From Phyto melanocephala (taxonomy: Eukaryota; Arthropoda; Insecta; Diptera; Rhinophoridae), in the NCBI GenBank assembly GCA_941918925.1, contig OW799235.1, positions 105,107,947 through 105,171,946 on the forward strand: a stretch of DNA of 64,000 bases, in the 5' to 3' direction. Numbering within the stretch: position 1 is the stretch's first letter; every line of letters begins with the position of its first letter. The position numbers and the translations under genes are program-made. Shown one piece after another: positions 1-11,010 of this stretch. Under the pieces are notes generated by a model. That model made no database searches and was not told the origin of the DNA. It worked only from the letters and a program-made list of their open reading frames with translations.

Positions 1-590
1 CGATTACTCTAAATAGAAGCAAAATTAATAAATTTTTAAAAAGATGACATTTTGCTTATTTGCTAAGATTGTGTTATTGATTTAATTTAAACTTCTTTCG
101 TATCAATTTTGTTTGTATTTCATAATGATCAAAAAGCAAAATTTCTGTTTATTAGTTAAAGTTGTAATAAGTATATCGATAGCTTTATATGAAAAGAGAT
201 TATATCCATATTTTGCTAGTTTACATCAATTTAAAAGCATTAAGTCAGACAGAGCTTCTTTATGTATCATATATACATTATATTTGACATAACTTACTAA
301 ATTTTTAACGAGTGATGCATTTGTATGAAAACTTTAAAAACCGAGATATGCCAATTTTTTTTAACCGCCATAGTTTTAAGATTATCCTTTGTTTTTTAGT
401 TTTTACAACATAAAATGTAAAATAAAATAGACAAAATAAATCACTCCTTAATTTAATAAAAATAATTTAACTGCCGTATTATATTGAAACATTAATTTTA
501 TCAAGTAGAATATAGAAAGTAAGCAAAACAACTTCCGAATGAAATTAGTTCTACAGAGTTAAGATATAAAGTACGAATAAATATTTATTC
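1..590. other. AT-rich non-coding stretch
   Basis: No exon, RNA gene or repeat structure can be supported here. The sequence is A/T-dominated with short homopolymer runs. Confidence 0.5.
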
Positions 591-599
591 GGTATCCCA

Positions 600-1058
600 C
601 CTTTACTGAGTCCCGTGCACCTTGAGGTGTTATCTCTGGACTAGAAAACGATTTTGTAAAGCCAACTAAAGATTGCCTACAATCCTAATCACACAGTCCT
701 CACAGGTCCTCACAGGTCCTCAAAAGTATTTGCAATTACTTACTGTGTGCCTACCTGTGATTCTGAATTTGACTTACCTCTTTTAGTACGAGGTCCACCA
801 TTCTCCTATGATCCATCAGTAAAGATACTGATGTAACTATTTATGCCTGAATCATTCACTGTGAACATGCCCTACGACCACATTCACTGCGCTTACCCCA
901 TCCATCAGCATCTGATTCACCTTAGCCTCTTTATGTTCGAGGTCCAAGATTATCATATTCCCCTGCCCTGGTGTTGGTAAAACTTCTCTACCCCGGACAA
1001 GCAATAACTTAAAAGAGTAGACAATAAGCAAATCCAAGTTTTTATGTAAATTTTTCAC
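600..1058 (-). pseudogene. Possible LINE RNase H relic
   Basis: Read on the minus strand, 809-823 encodes FTDGS, the hallmark start of a retroelement RNase H domain, in the context ISIFTDGS-stop-ENGGPR. About 20 codons on, a VGTQ...F.E-like stretch recalls the LGT...TVFQAEV segment that follows in LINE-encoded RNase H. A 68-codon open frame lies upstream (852-1058) but I do not recognise it. The block is less AT-rich than its flanks, which fits an inserted element. It has stop codons and no full domain, so it is at best a dead fragment of an RNase H-bearing LINE (I/R1/LOA type). The match is short and could be fortuitous. Confidence 0.3.
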
Positions 1059-1290
1059 TGAAGAATTTTATTCTCTCTTCAGTCACATTTCCTGAACAAA
1101 TTAATAGTTCCCTTTCGTTCGAAATCTGATATATCTTGAGATACTCTTTTATAGTTTTTCATCGGTAACCGCATATCTCAATTGCTTAATTTTGAACGCT
1201 CTTTACATAGTTTTAAAATTTTCAAAAATAAGATGGTTCAATGCCGATATTTAATTTCAAAGTTCGTTTAGCATTAACGAATTAAGCTAA

Positions 1291-1979
1291 GCGCACAATT
1301 GGGACCAACCATGAATTTTCGTCATCAGAAATAAAACACATTTGTGTATATCAGAATGTATACAATTATGGCGTCGGTCAAAATTCGCTATACGCGGCGA
1401 ACTCTGCAACATATTTATTTATATTTCTTTCGCCTGCGAACGACGAACAAATTGGTACGAGGTGACCGTTTTTATTATATTTGGTTCTACCATTTAACTT
1501 TTAAGAAAAATCAAGGTAGTTTTTACTTAAAAATTTTTTTTTTAATTTTAGAACATTAAAAATAAATATAACAAAGTTAACTGCAAAAATTTTATTTGTG
1601 ATTTTGCAAATGTTTAAGTTTTTAAAGTAATTTTTTTTTTCATATGGTCACACTATTAGCTGTTATGCAAAACAAAAATTTTTATAATTATTTACTGCAT
1701 GTACCCAGCACAAACGTTTACTTCTACGTAATAAAGTTTTAACTATGACAGAAATTATATATATTATTTTGCTGAGTTTCACAAAAATTTTAATTCTTTA
1801 ATTATTTTTGTTCTTTCTTTGCACAAACTTTTTCAACTATAAAGGATGTTACTTTTTCAACTATAAAGGATGTTACTTTTTCATCGTTCTTGTGCTTCAT
1901 TCGTCGAATTTGCACAGCGAATTTTTACCGACAAATTCGTCGTGTTGGGCGAAATTCGTCGTTCGTCCCAGTTGTGCGC
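1291..1979. mobile_element. TIR DNA element, non-autonomous, 689 bp
   Basis: The left end GCGCACAATTGGGACCAAC is matched in inverted form by the right end (reverse complement GCGCACAACTGGGACGAAC) and the similarity runs on into GAATTT. No transposase frame is present. Two blocks rich in AATTCG and CGAA (1362-1450 and 1895-1975) lie just inside the ends and may be subterminal repeats. No clear target duplication is seen, so the superfamily is left open. Confidence 0.55.
1829..1882. repeat. 24-bp direct repeat, two copies
   Basis: The unit TTTTTCAACTATAAAGGATG followed by TTAC occurs twice head to tail inside the TIR element. This is a local duplication with no sign of function. Confidence 0.8.
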
Positions 1980-3160
1980 CGATCATTATGTTGCCTCAGT
2001 TTGCTTGCTAACAAATTATTTATGTTATAAAAAATATGCAAGCACATACGTTGTTATTTCTGTACACATTTTAAAATTACTTTTTGTTTATGTTTTAGTT
2101 ATAAGAACTTTTAATTCTTTGTAAGCGCCTAACTACCGTGTTTGTAAAAAATATTTTAGGTTTATTAAAGGCTTATTTGATAAATGATATACAGATATTT
2201 TAGAACCAGTTTTTTTTAACCTAAGCTGTTTTGCCTGGACACACTTTAAGTGATTGTACTATTTTGTTTTGTTTTTGGCATTTAATCTTTGATGGATTTG
2301 ATTAAAATTTTTATAAAATATTTGCATGATCTAAAAACACCTTATACCTAAACTATAGCTTTATTTTGAGAAGTTTTTATTTTTTACTCTTATAAAATGT
2401 TTAATTGTAAATCATACGCGATTTCCCATTAAAATCACAAAATTGTGTGTCGGTATTCTTCTGAAAGCATTTCTTATAAATTATATATTTTTTCCCGCAA
2501 TACAATATAAATGACAAATAAAAAGCTTTTTTTTATGCATAAACATCAATTCTGTTGCCAAATATTTTAATTTTTACAGATGAATATATGTCATGAATAA
2601 TTATTATACTAATATTAAATATATAAAAACTTTATTTTCGACACTTTTGGTTTGCAGGTGAAACAGTTCCCAAAACCATTTTATTTTTTTTCCGTCCACA
2701 CTCATTAACCAATAATTAAATTTTATTTATATATTTATTTCTTTATTTCTTTATATATAAATATATATTTACTCATACACTATCAGACTAATGAGTTAAA
2801 AAAAATAAGATAAACATTCAAATTGTACTTAATTGATGGATATTACTATGAGTATTAAATATTAATTTGTTACGAGCTAAATATTATAAATTATTTATTA
2901 TAATATATTGGAATTTTCTTATAATTTTATAATCGTCATATCCATATAAGTGTATCATTGTGTATGTAACATGAAACATTTTGGATCTCAAAAAATTCCG
3001 GTACATATACACTTCCAATTTATTTATACCAGAGGTCACAAAAAAAATTACAACGGCCTAAATGTATATAGGAAGTTATTCAGGACGAAACTTCAACAAA
3101 TTTAACTAATTGTGTAACCAATAAACGCAAAAGTGTCATTATGTGTGATTCAAAAAAAAA
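1980..3160. other. AT-rich non-coding stretch
   Basis: No gene is supported. There are long poly-A/T tracts and TATA-rich segments around 2720-2770, and no recognisable element ends. Confidence 0.5.
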
Positions 3161-3164
3161 GTTT

Positions 3165-3224
3165 TAGCATCGTCAGGAAATATTTGTTTTGATTTTTTTT
3201 AACACATATTTCCTGACGATGCTA
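3165..3224. repeat. Long hairpin, 23-bp arms, 14-nt loop
   Basis: Arm 3165-3187 starts TAGCATCGTCAGGAAATATT. Arm 3202-3224 is its inverted copy with one mismatch, giving 22 of 23 pairs, and the loop is T-rich. The size resembles a microRNA precursor, but pairing stops at the base of the stem where a primary microRNA usually has about 11 more pairs. It could equally be a tiny foldback element. Confidence 0.75.
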
Positions 3225-3294
3225 CATAAGGGAAGAATTAATAAAAATAAAAGATACTATTTAAACAATAAAAAGACCTCGAGTTTTAAATTAA

Positions 3295-4205
3295 GAAGTA
3301 AGAGCACTATATTAGGCTGTGGCGAATCTTTTATAACCACCACCAATTTTGCGTACTTTTTTTTATAGCACAAAATGTATTATTTTGTTATTAACAGTAA
3401 TCGCTATGGAATAATCTCTTTATACTGAAAAATATGTACTATTTTCTTTGTATAACTTCGATATGCTAGTAAAATGTTTTCGTAAATTTAGTCTTTCAAT
3501 GAAAGTGGGCGTTAAGGTAAGCATGTCGATATAGTTTCTGCTAATAAATAAAACTTAGATTTTTCAATGTAGTCGGTTATTTTTCCAAATTTTTAATCAT
3601 AGAGAAATTATATGAATTTAAGATAAGCCGTTATATAGAAGGTAGGCGTAAAAGTGGGCGTGTCACATTTATTTTCCGTGAAAACAAAGCCCTTGACCAA
3701 AAAGCAATGCTTGCAAAATTTCAGAAACGTACATCTAATTTTGTCAGCTTTATTACGTTTGAAATTTAAAATATACACTGTGTGGTATAAATTTTCGTAC
3801 ATTTTGATCTATAACTCCCTTTGTAATGCATAGCAATTTTCAGGGAAACATATTGTTTTTACTCGAGAAATATATATTCAAAGTTTCATATCTGCACGTT
3901 GTTGGAAGGACATGGTTTTTTTTCCTACTCTTGCATTACGAGTTATAGCTGTTTTCCGATTTAGCCCATTTTCAATATCAAACAAACCTTGTGTATAAGA
4001 AAGAGCCTCCTAACTTTTTCGGTGCGACCTCTATTGTGATTTCAACAGACGGACAGACGGACGGACATAGCTGGATCGTCATAAAATGAAACCCCGATTC
4101 AGAAATTATATACTTTATCGGGTTTAAAATGGATATTTCGATGTGTTACAAGCGGAATGACAAAATGAATTACCCCCACCATTTTTTTGGTGGCGGGTAT
4201 AAAAA
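3295..4205 (+). mobile_element. Hairpin-start dispersed repeat, copy A (mini-me/INE-1-like)
   Basis: It begins AAGTAAGAGCACTATATT, then a degraded GGCTGTGGCGAA hairpin, then a TATAACCACCACCA terminal box. It ends CCACCATTTTTTTGGTGGCG-GGTATAAA, so the ends carry an inverted TTTATACCC-RCCACCA box. The 3' part has the GACGGACAGACGGACGGACA run and ATATACTTTAT typical of a repeat family spread through flies (compared from memory). This copy lacks the ~600-bp MITE found in copies B, C and D. Its uninterrupted target TA is at 3451-3452. No coding capacity. Confidence 0.75.
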
Positions 4206-6900
4206 TGAAGGTCATCTAGAAAAGCTTGCAAAAAATGTATAAACACATTCAGAGGATATTTCTATTTATAATGATGAAACTAATGAATGAATGTAGACTT
4301 TTTCGAAATATTTTTGTTGTAAAAATAATATGAAACTATAAAACATACATTTTAAAGACCACATTAAAATTTTTCCCAAAAAAAATTTTTGAATTCGTTC
4401 TTTAGAAGTGGTATAACAGAATTTTATAAACATAAACATATTAAAAATTTTAAACTGATATCTTACCAGGGTGTAAAGTTATATGGATTTGAAAACAGAA
4501 AACTTACCAGGGTAGGCGGTTGTAGACATAAGGGTTAAAAAAATATTTTTCTTTAAGCATTCAAAATCTTATCAACAGCTTTCAGTTTAGTTAAATAAAT
4601 TAAAGTTTTTTATACAATATTGTTTTCATAGTTCGTTTTTTAAATACCAAAAACAAAAATATTATATAATACATATACAGCTGTTAAGGTCAGAAGAGAT
4701 TCGGCATAAAACGTTCTTAGTTGTTTTTTTATAAATATAGACAAAATATAAACAATATTTTATTAATCATGTACGGTAATGTCGACTAGAAGTACAAAAA
4801 ATAGAAATATATTTGGGGAATTCACAAGCAGTGCCGATCATGCTATTGTCATAATTAAATTAAATATTAGTATGATTGAAAGGTATTGTATTGTATATTG
4901 TTTTAAAATTTTGAATATATGAAAAGTATGCGGATAGCACACCTTGTAAGTTTACCAATTAAATCAATATATAATTTGTAATACAAAAAATTTTTGCCAT
5001 AAACGAAATTCTTTTTACACAAACATTTAGAATTTGTATAGACAAATGTTGGATACAACTTGCATCCAAATTTTACAAAAACATTATATTCGTACAATTT
5101 ATTTTGAGCTAATAATAAATAAAAACAACAACAACAACAACAACAATTATTAGCCAATTTTTAAGAAAATCAAAAGACTTTTTCATTTTCCACTTATAAT
5201 TAATGAATTCATTTATGTGTTTTTTTGTAGCAGCTGGTGTGATTAGACACACATCAATACACACACACATACATAATTCGCAATCAAATACTCTCGGACA
5301 CCCAAAAGTTGTTTTCTCCTCTCTGTTAGATGTGAAAATAAGACATGACAATTTTCTTCTGTGTAACCAAGGGAGCGAGCAAACGAGCAAGTGAGGAACT
5401 AAGTCTGAAAATAATAATGTGGACAAAGAGAGACTGACTATTTTCACAACGCCAACGTGCAGAATCACAAATATTTAATATTTTTTCCACTTCCATTTTA
5501 ACAAATAGATATTTTTAGCCAAACAATTTTAATAAAATAGAAACTACAACAACAAAAGCTGGCTAAATTTTAATATTATTAAATTTGTTTCATTTTTTTT
5601 CTATACATTTAATTTTTAGCTATAGAATAAATATGTGTGTTTAAAATGTAGAACATTTTTTTTTTAGTTTTAAATTAATATTAAGGTGTGACAGTAGTGA
5701 TATCATAGCAAAAAGGTGATTTTTTGTTATTATTTCTACTTCGTATTTTATTCAATAAACCAATATTTTAAAATACATTTGTGGATATTGTTAAATATTT
5801 AGATTGAATTTGTTACAGTAAAACATAAAAAATACGAAAAAAAAAATAAATAAATAAAAAAATATTGTTTATTCATAAAAAGAACAAAATTATTTGCTTT
5901 ATGTACACATGCAACAAAAGAAACAAATATGCTCCAATAAAAAAAAAAAACTAAATATTTAGTTTTAAAAATATGGTTAAAAATAATCTGACCTCGAAAT
6001 AAATGCATTTTCATGGAAAATATAAACTGGAAGTTTTGTGAAAATAGACCTTTTTATTTTAGGTTTTTAGATAAAACACTAAAATCTATTAACTCTAAAA
6101 ATGTTCTACATAATCTTCTAAATGAAACATGTTAAGGCAATATTACAATGAAATTGTGGGTAGTGTGATAATCAAAAAATAATAAAAAAAGCAAATAAAA
6201 ATCGTTTCAGTGACATACACTGACATTATAAAATAAAAAATTCTTTGAACATTTTGTCCACGGCTGCATGACAAATTCTGTAAAAATTCAATTTTAACTA
6301 TAAAAGACTGCTTTAGTTTCAGAGGGAAGAACTTTATTGTTACACTTTACACTACAAATTGGTTCACTTTACTACCATCTTGTAATTTATAAGTGATACC
6401 ATTTTTGTTTTAGTTTGCAGTATTGTATGGTTTTTGTTGGTTATTTTCATTAAATGATTTTTTAAAATAATGCAACATCATTTTATATATTTTTGCAAAA
6501 TTATATTAAAGGGTTCGGAAATGATTATTGTTTTTGGAGTCAAAAAATATATTTTCTTTAAGCATTTTTTGCTCTCAAATTTTAAAATATGTTATTTTTA
6601 TAAAATATTGTGAAAATTCTTTTTAACTTTGATAGAAATTTTTATGAAATTTTTTTTTTAATCTTTACTCTTTAAAAGTAAGATTTAATCAAATTTCCCC
6701 ATATCTGATTATTTTTTTTTTTAATATATAAATTGTTTATTTAAGACTGCTAAAACTATTATTTATCAAAGAATACATTTCAGGTTTGGTGGGAAATATA
6801 CGGAGCCTCCTCTCATGATCCATGCTAAGGTACTACTTTTGCAATTATTTACAGAATTGGATACATGTGGTGGGCAATTTTCAAGATTTGCAAAACGATA
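4206..6900. other. AT-rich non-coding stretch with an (AAC)n microsatellite
   Basis: A CAA/AAC microsatellite lies at about 5122-5147. Open frames across it are poly-N or poly-V style translations of the repeat and are not genes. The rest holds A/T runs and no recognisable exon or element. Confidence 0.5.
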
Positions 6901-6901
6901 C

Positions 6902-7945
6902 AATTTATTTATTTATTTATTAAAGTCTAAAGAACAATATTCCCTACAGACTAATGAAAAATAAAATATATAATTTCGATGCATTAAAGTCTAGCAAATG
7001 GTTGTTTATTAATAAATTAATATAATTAAATGATCTAATTAATGGACCATTAAGTATATAATTTTGATGGTGTAAACCAACAAAAAACAAATTTCTATGA
7101 CGAAGCGAGAATCCACTTGGTACACATAATAAGAAATTTTCTTAATGATCTGGACAATCAATAATACCATTTATCATGTCAAAAATGAGTAGTTTTGACT
7201 GAATTTCACGTTCTCTAAAGAAATCATATCCAGATGTAAACAACGGGATGAGGACTCCAAATTAAAACACCATATTCCAGTTTTGATCTCTCAAATGAGG
7301 TGTACAATATTTTAAGAGTATATGGGTCCGAAAATTCAGAACAATTTCTTTTTGTAAATGCTAAAGTCGAATATGCTTTAGGAATTAATTTATCCAAATG
7401 AGGCTTAAAAGTAAGTTTAGAATCAAACAATATACCCAAGTTATTATGTTCGTTTGCTTTTGTAATGCTGTAATTACCTAACTTATAAAACATATTTAAT
7501 GGGTTACGAGAGCGTAAAAAACAAATTAGTAAACATTTATTCAAAATTAGTTTCAATTGATTATATTGACACCAAGAATTTAAATTCTCGAGATCACTTT
7601 GTAATTTTCTTACATCAGTAAGATATACTATTTTTGGAAGAACCCTTTAAGATATCAGCATATAGTAAGAATTTAGAGTATTGAAAACATAAATATATGT
7701 CATTAATAAAAAGATTAAACAATAGAGGATCTAAAACACTACCCTGAGATATTTGAGTATATGGAACAGCTTTACGTGTATCAATTTTTACAATGCAGGT
7801 CCTATTTTCAAGATAGGATGACAGACACTTCAGAAAAGATGAGTGAATACCTAAATAAAACAATTTTTTTAATAAAATAAAATGGGAAATTTTATCAAAT
7901 GCTTTTGAGAAATCAGTATATATACCCTCAGATAGAGATTTATTG
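6902..7945 (-). pseudogene. LINE reverse transcriptase fragment (CR1/jockey-like)
   Basis: On the minus strand this reads as the C-terminal half of a non-LTR retrotransposon reverse transcriptase. In order: a palm motif A (YTDFSKAFDKISH, near 7891-7920), the SQGSVLDPLLFNLFINDI block of motif B, and a catalytic-box relic YADI at 7651-7662 where YADD is expected. Then come the C-terminal LGILFDSKLTFKPHLDK and ILYTSFERSKLEYGVLIWSP segments (7224-7556). A frameshift separates the two halves near 7560-7615. The 3' end is a (TAAA)n tail (forward 6904-6922), normal for a target-primed insertion. The lost catalytic Asp, the frameshift and the missing 5' half (endonuclease) show a dead, 5'-truncated copy. 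Confidence 0.85.
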
Positions 7946-8072
7946 AAAATTTACGCTATGAGATATAAGGCGTGATTTTTTAAGAGCTATAGAAAAGTTT
8001 GAAAAAAAAACACAGAAAATTCAGAAAAATTCATGAAATCTTTATTTGAATCTATAGTACGGTTCATATAAT

Positions 8073-8288
8073 TTAATGTTTGAAGATGATTTCATGCAAA
8101 TGTTGACCGTGACTGCGCCTCAAATGGTCCATCCGCTTAGTCCAATTTTGGCATACTCTTTCCAACATTTCGGCCGGTATCTCATGAATAAATGCTGAAG
8201 CGGGCATGTGTGTATAGACATGAGCTTTAACATATCCCCACAAAAAATAGTCTAAAGGCGTTAAATAGTACGATCTAGGCGGCCAATT
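8073..8288 (-). pseudogene. Mariner/IS630-type transposase, C-terminal fragment
   Basis: A 71-codon minus-strand frame without its own start ends at TAA (8073-8075). It opens WPPRSYYLTPLDYFLWGYVK, the conserved block that holds the third catalytic acid region of IS630/Tc1/mariner-type DDE transposases of insects (SCDLTPLDYFLWG). It continues through a helical tail to HGQHLHEIIFKH and a stop. The two upstream catalytic Asp regions and the DNA-binding domain are absent. The frame is clean for 71 codons, so the truncation may be fairly recent. It abuts the LINE fragment at about 7945. Confidence 0.85.
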
Positions 8289-8480
8289 TAATTTAAATTT
8301 AAAAGATTTGTTATAAAAAATTAATTGTTTAATCCATTACTGCATAAATAAATGAAATCAAAACGAATTTAACAATTTCAATTTCGGAACAAGATTAACT
8401 TGTGTGTCTATGTTAGTATCAGAAAATTTTTTTTAATACTTAGATTCTTTTTATATATAAAACTGATATTAGCTGAATAC

Positions 8481-8644
8481 CAGGGTACACAAAATAAAGT
8501 ATACGCAGTGGCGAGTCGCTTTTGGTTTTTCTAAATTTCAATATCGAAAAGCGAATTTACATTTTTTATATGATGTTTAATATTTAAGAAGAAGGTAAAT
8601 TCAATCAAATTCGCCACAGCGTATACCTTGTTTAGTGTACTCTG
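8481..8644. mobile_element. Small hAT-like MITE, 164 bp
   Basis: The terminal inverted repeats start CAGGGTACAC and CAGAGTACAC and stay alike for 34 bp with five mismatches, including TATACGC-GTGGCGA. The flanks CTGAATAC (8473-8480) and CTTTATAC (8645-8652) match at six of eight positions, as expected for an aged 8-bp target duplication. CAG ends and an 8-bp duplication point to hAT. Too short to code. Confidence 0.7.
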
Positions 8645-8652
8645 CTTTATAC

Positions 8653-10728
8653 TGCACAATTTTTTTAAAGTATTTTTGTATTGAATACACAATCAAGGAA
8701 ATTCATACAAAACTTCCGTTTATTTAATAAATAGCAAAATTAAAAATTATAAAAATGTATATTAAAGATATTATATATTTAAAACTAGTTTAGCATTAGT
8801 CAAGAACTTTTTAAATTTTTATGTGTTTAACAAAGTTTTAAGAATTTAAAAATTTTTTCGTTCAAATGCATATATCACACAATTTTTGAAAATAAAAAAT
8901 TTGCCCTGTCTACAAGATTCCCAACTGTTCAGAGGAAACGCTTTCGATTGAATTTAAGTATTGCTAAGCTCAAATTTAACTATTAAATACTAAATTTTAC
9001 TTAGTTTTTGCTTCAATAAAACCTCCATATTCACTAGATGAGATTGTAATAATCTGGCACACAAAAATTTTCCACATAACCCTTCTTGTATTTGCATATG
9101 TTTATAATGTAAATATTCGTAAAATATGCAAAAACAATGCCACATATTCTAAAAACAACAAACCACAAATAACAACAATATTGTGAAAATAAAAATGCAA
9201 ACAAAAACAAGTTTGTTGTCAATATCAAACATGAACCGGAAATGTTTACAATTGCATAAACGTTATAAAACATTGCAGTAACTTTTTCTGTGTATGCATA
9301 ACCACATATTTACTTACACGTTTCATATATTTTCAAAACATAAGCACAGACACTTACACTTACAGACAAACAATTACCATTGTATGTAATTCAATGTACA
9401 TAGATTAATGTTTGACTAAACATGTATGTAAGTTTGTCTACAAATTACATATGTATTAATGTGTTACAAGTGTGTGGTGTGTGTGTGTTTGTTTGTTTAT
9501 GGCTATATATTTAGTAGTATTTATATGTACGTATTCTAAAAATGCTTTATAACAAAGTGTTGCCAAGCCAATTAACTTATGACCTACTACTACCACAAGG
9601 GTTAAAAAGATGCAATAATAAACAAACATAAAATAAAAGTAAAAAGGAATACAATAAAAAATAAAGAAACCATCACATACTTAATACGTTTGTAATGAAA
9701 ATGGGAAAAAACAAATGATTATGTATGTATGCATACCTACAAACATATGAGTACAAAGAACAGACATCTCTGTAAAAATAAATGACGTCTTTGGTGAATT
9801 TCCCTTCCTCAATACTTTTTATTTTAGTTCTCATTATCTTAAGCATGGGATTACAATGAAAGCGTTAGGCGAAATACTTGCCTGTCATAACAGTCAATAA
9901 TGATTAGATGTCGAGTGTATCTTAATAATTTACAGAGTAAATGGTCTTCATTGCATCGATATAGCTTTAATTTAATGTTCTGTTTCCTTACAGTATTTCT
10001 TGTGGTCTTGCGAAATGCATAATTTTACCATTTTTATTATATTTCTGTTGTTGATTGCGCTGACTTCGATAGTTTCCATTTCGTCACATTTATTTTTAAT
10101 TTATTGCAAACAAACATTTTATCCAACTCCTTACACTGTGCGCTGTTTATTTTGTAGAGACAAGTACTGTATTTGTTATGTGCCATTGCCTTCAGTTATG
10201 TTTTAATGCAACCACTGTGACATCCATAAAAAACACATCGACATGTGTTTATTTTAATGTTCTTGTTTCTTTTTATAATTTTTGTCTTTCATGTAAGTGT
10301 TGCAAAAGACTTAAAGGACTATTATGTAAATTGTTATTATGTGTATATTGTTTGTATGCTTTTTGAAAAAAATAAAAAAATAAAAATGACAAAATTGTAT
10401 GGTTTTTTCCTTTTGTACATTTATAAAGATGTTATAGTTAAAATTACGAAAGAACAGGAAACAATACCAAAAGAAGATTAATATATAGTTTGTAGTTGTT
10501 AAAAAAACAGCAGACGTTTTATAAGAGTACAGGATTTTTAAGTTACAACTGAGTTCTTTGATTTGTACACAATATTCGGGTAAAATAGCTGAAAGTTATA
10601 AAATGAAGAATTTTGGCAAAGTAGGGTTTACGAAATTATTAAATATATTATGATATGCCATTTGATATTAGTCTTTTTTAAAAAAGAGTAATTTGTTTCA
10701 AATTTTTTTGTATAACAAAAATATATTT
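8653..10728. other. AT-rich non-coding stretch
   Basis: No gene is supported. A GTGTG-rich run lies near 9470-9490 and a good-looking splice acceptor (CTGTTTCCTTACAG) ends at about 9993, but no coding frame follows it. Short overlapping frames at 10000-10480 show no domain or codon bias. Confidence 0.45.
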
Positions 10729-11010
10729 ATAGAGTGTTTTTCAATAGGCAGATAATTTGTTTAAAAATAAACACAACCAATTCAATACAATGACCAAAAT
10801 GTTTGCTTTATTAGCTGAAAAGTGTTATGGCACATAACTAATCACCTCCGGGACTGCGCACGATAAGCAAAATCCGGACGTACTAATTTAACACTACTTC
10901 TTCGGTTACAACCTGTCTTATTTCTTCAAAGATTTCACTCGTTATATGCCATGTTGCGTAGTCTGGTTTGAACCATTTCTCCTCTAAATTATTTCCAATA
11001 TCATATGAAA
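10729..11010 (-). mobile_element. Possible mariner-type element 3' end
   Basis: On the minus strand the sequence ends CCTATTGAAAAACACTCTAT. This resembles the 3' terminal repeat of several insect mariner-like elements and is preceded by a degraded frame with a basic C-terminus. The frame has stops and no catalytic motif. Weak call. Confidence 0.25.

Noticed and set aside
5109..5468. 119-codon minus-strand frame
   Set aside because: Its tail is a poly-valine run from the AAC microsatellite; no domain and no splice or start context of note.
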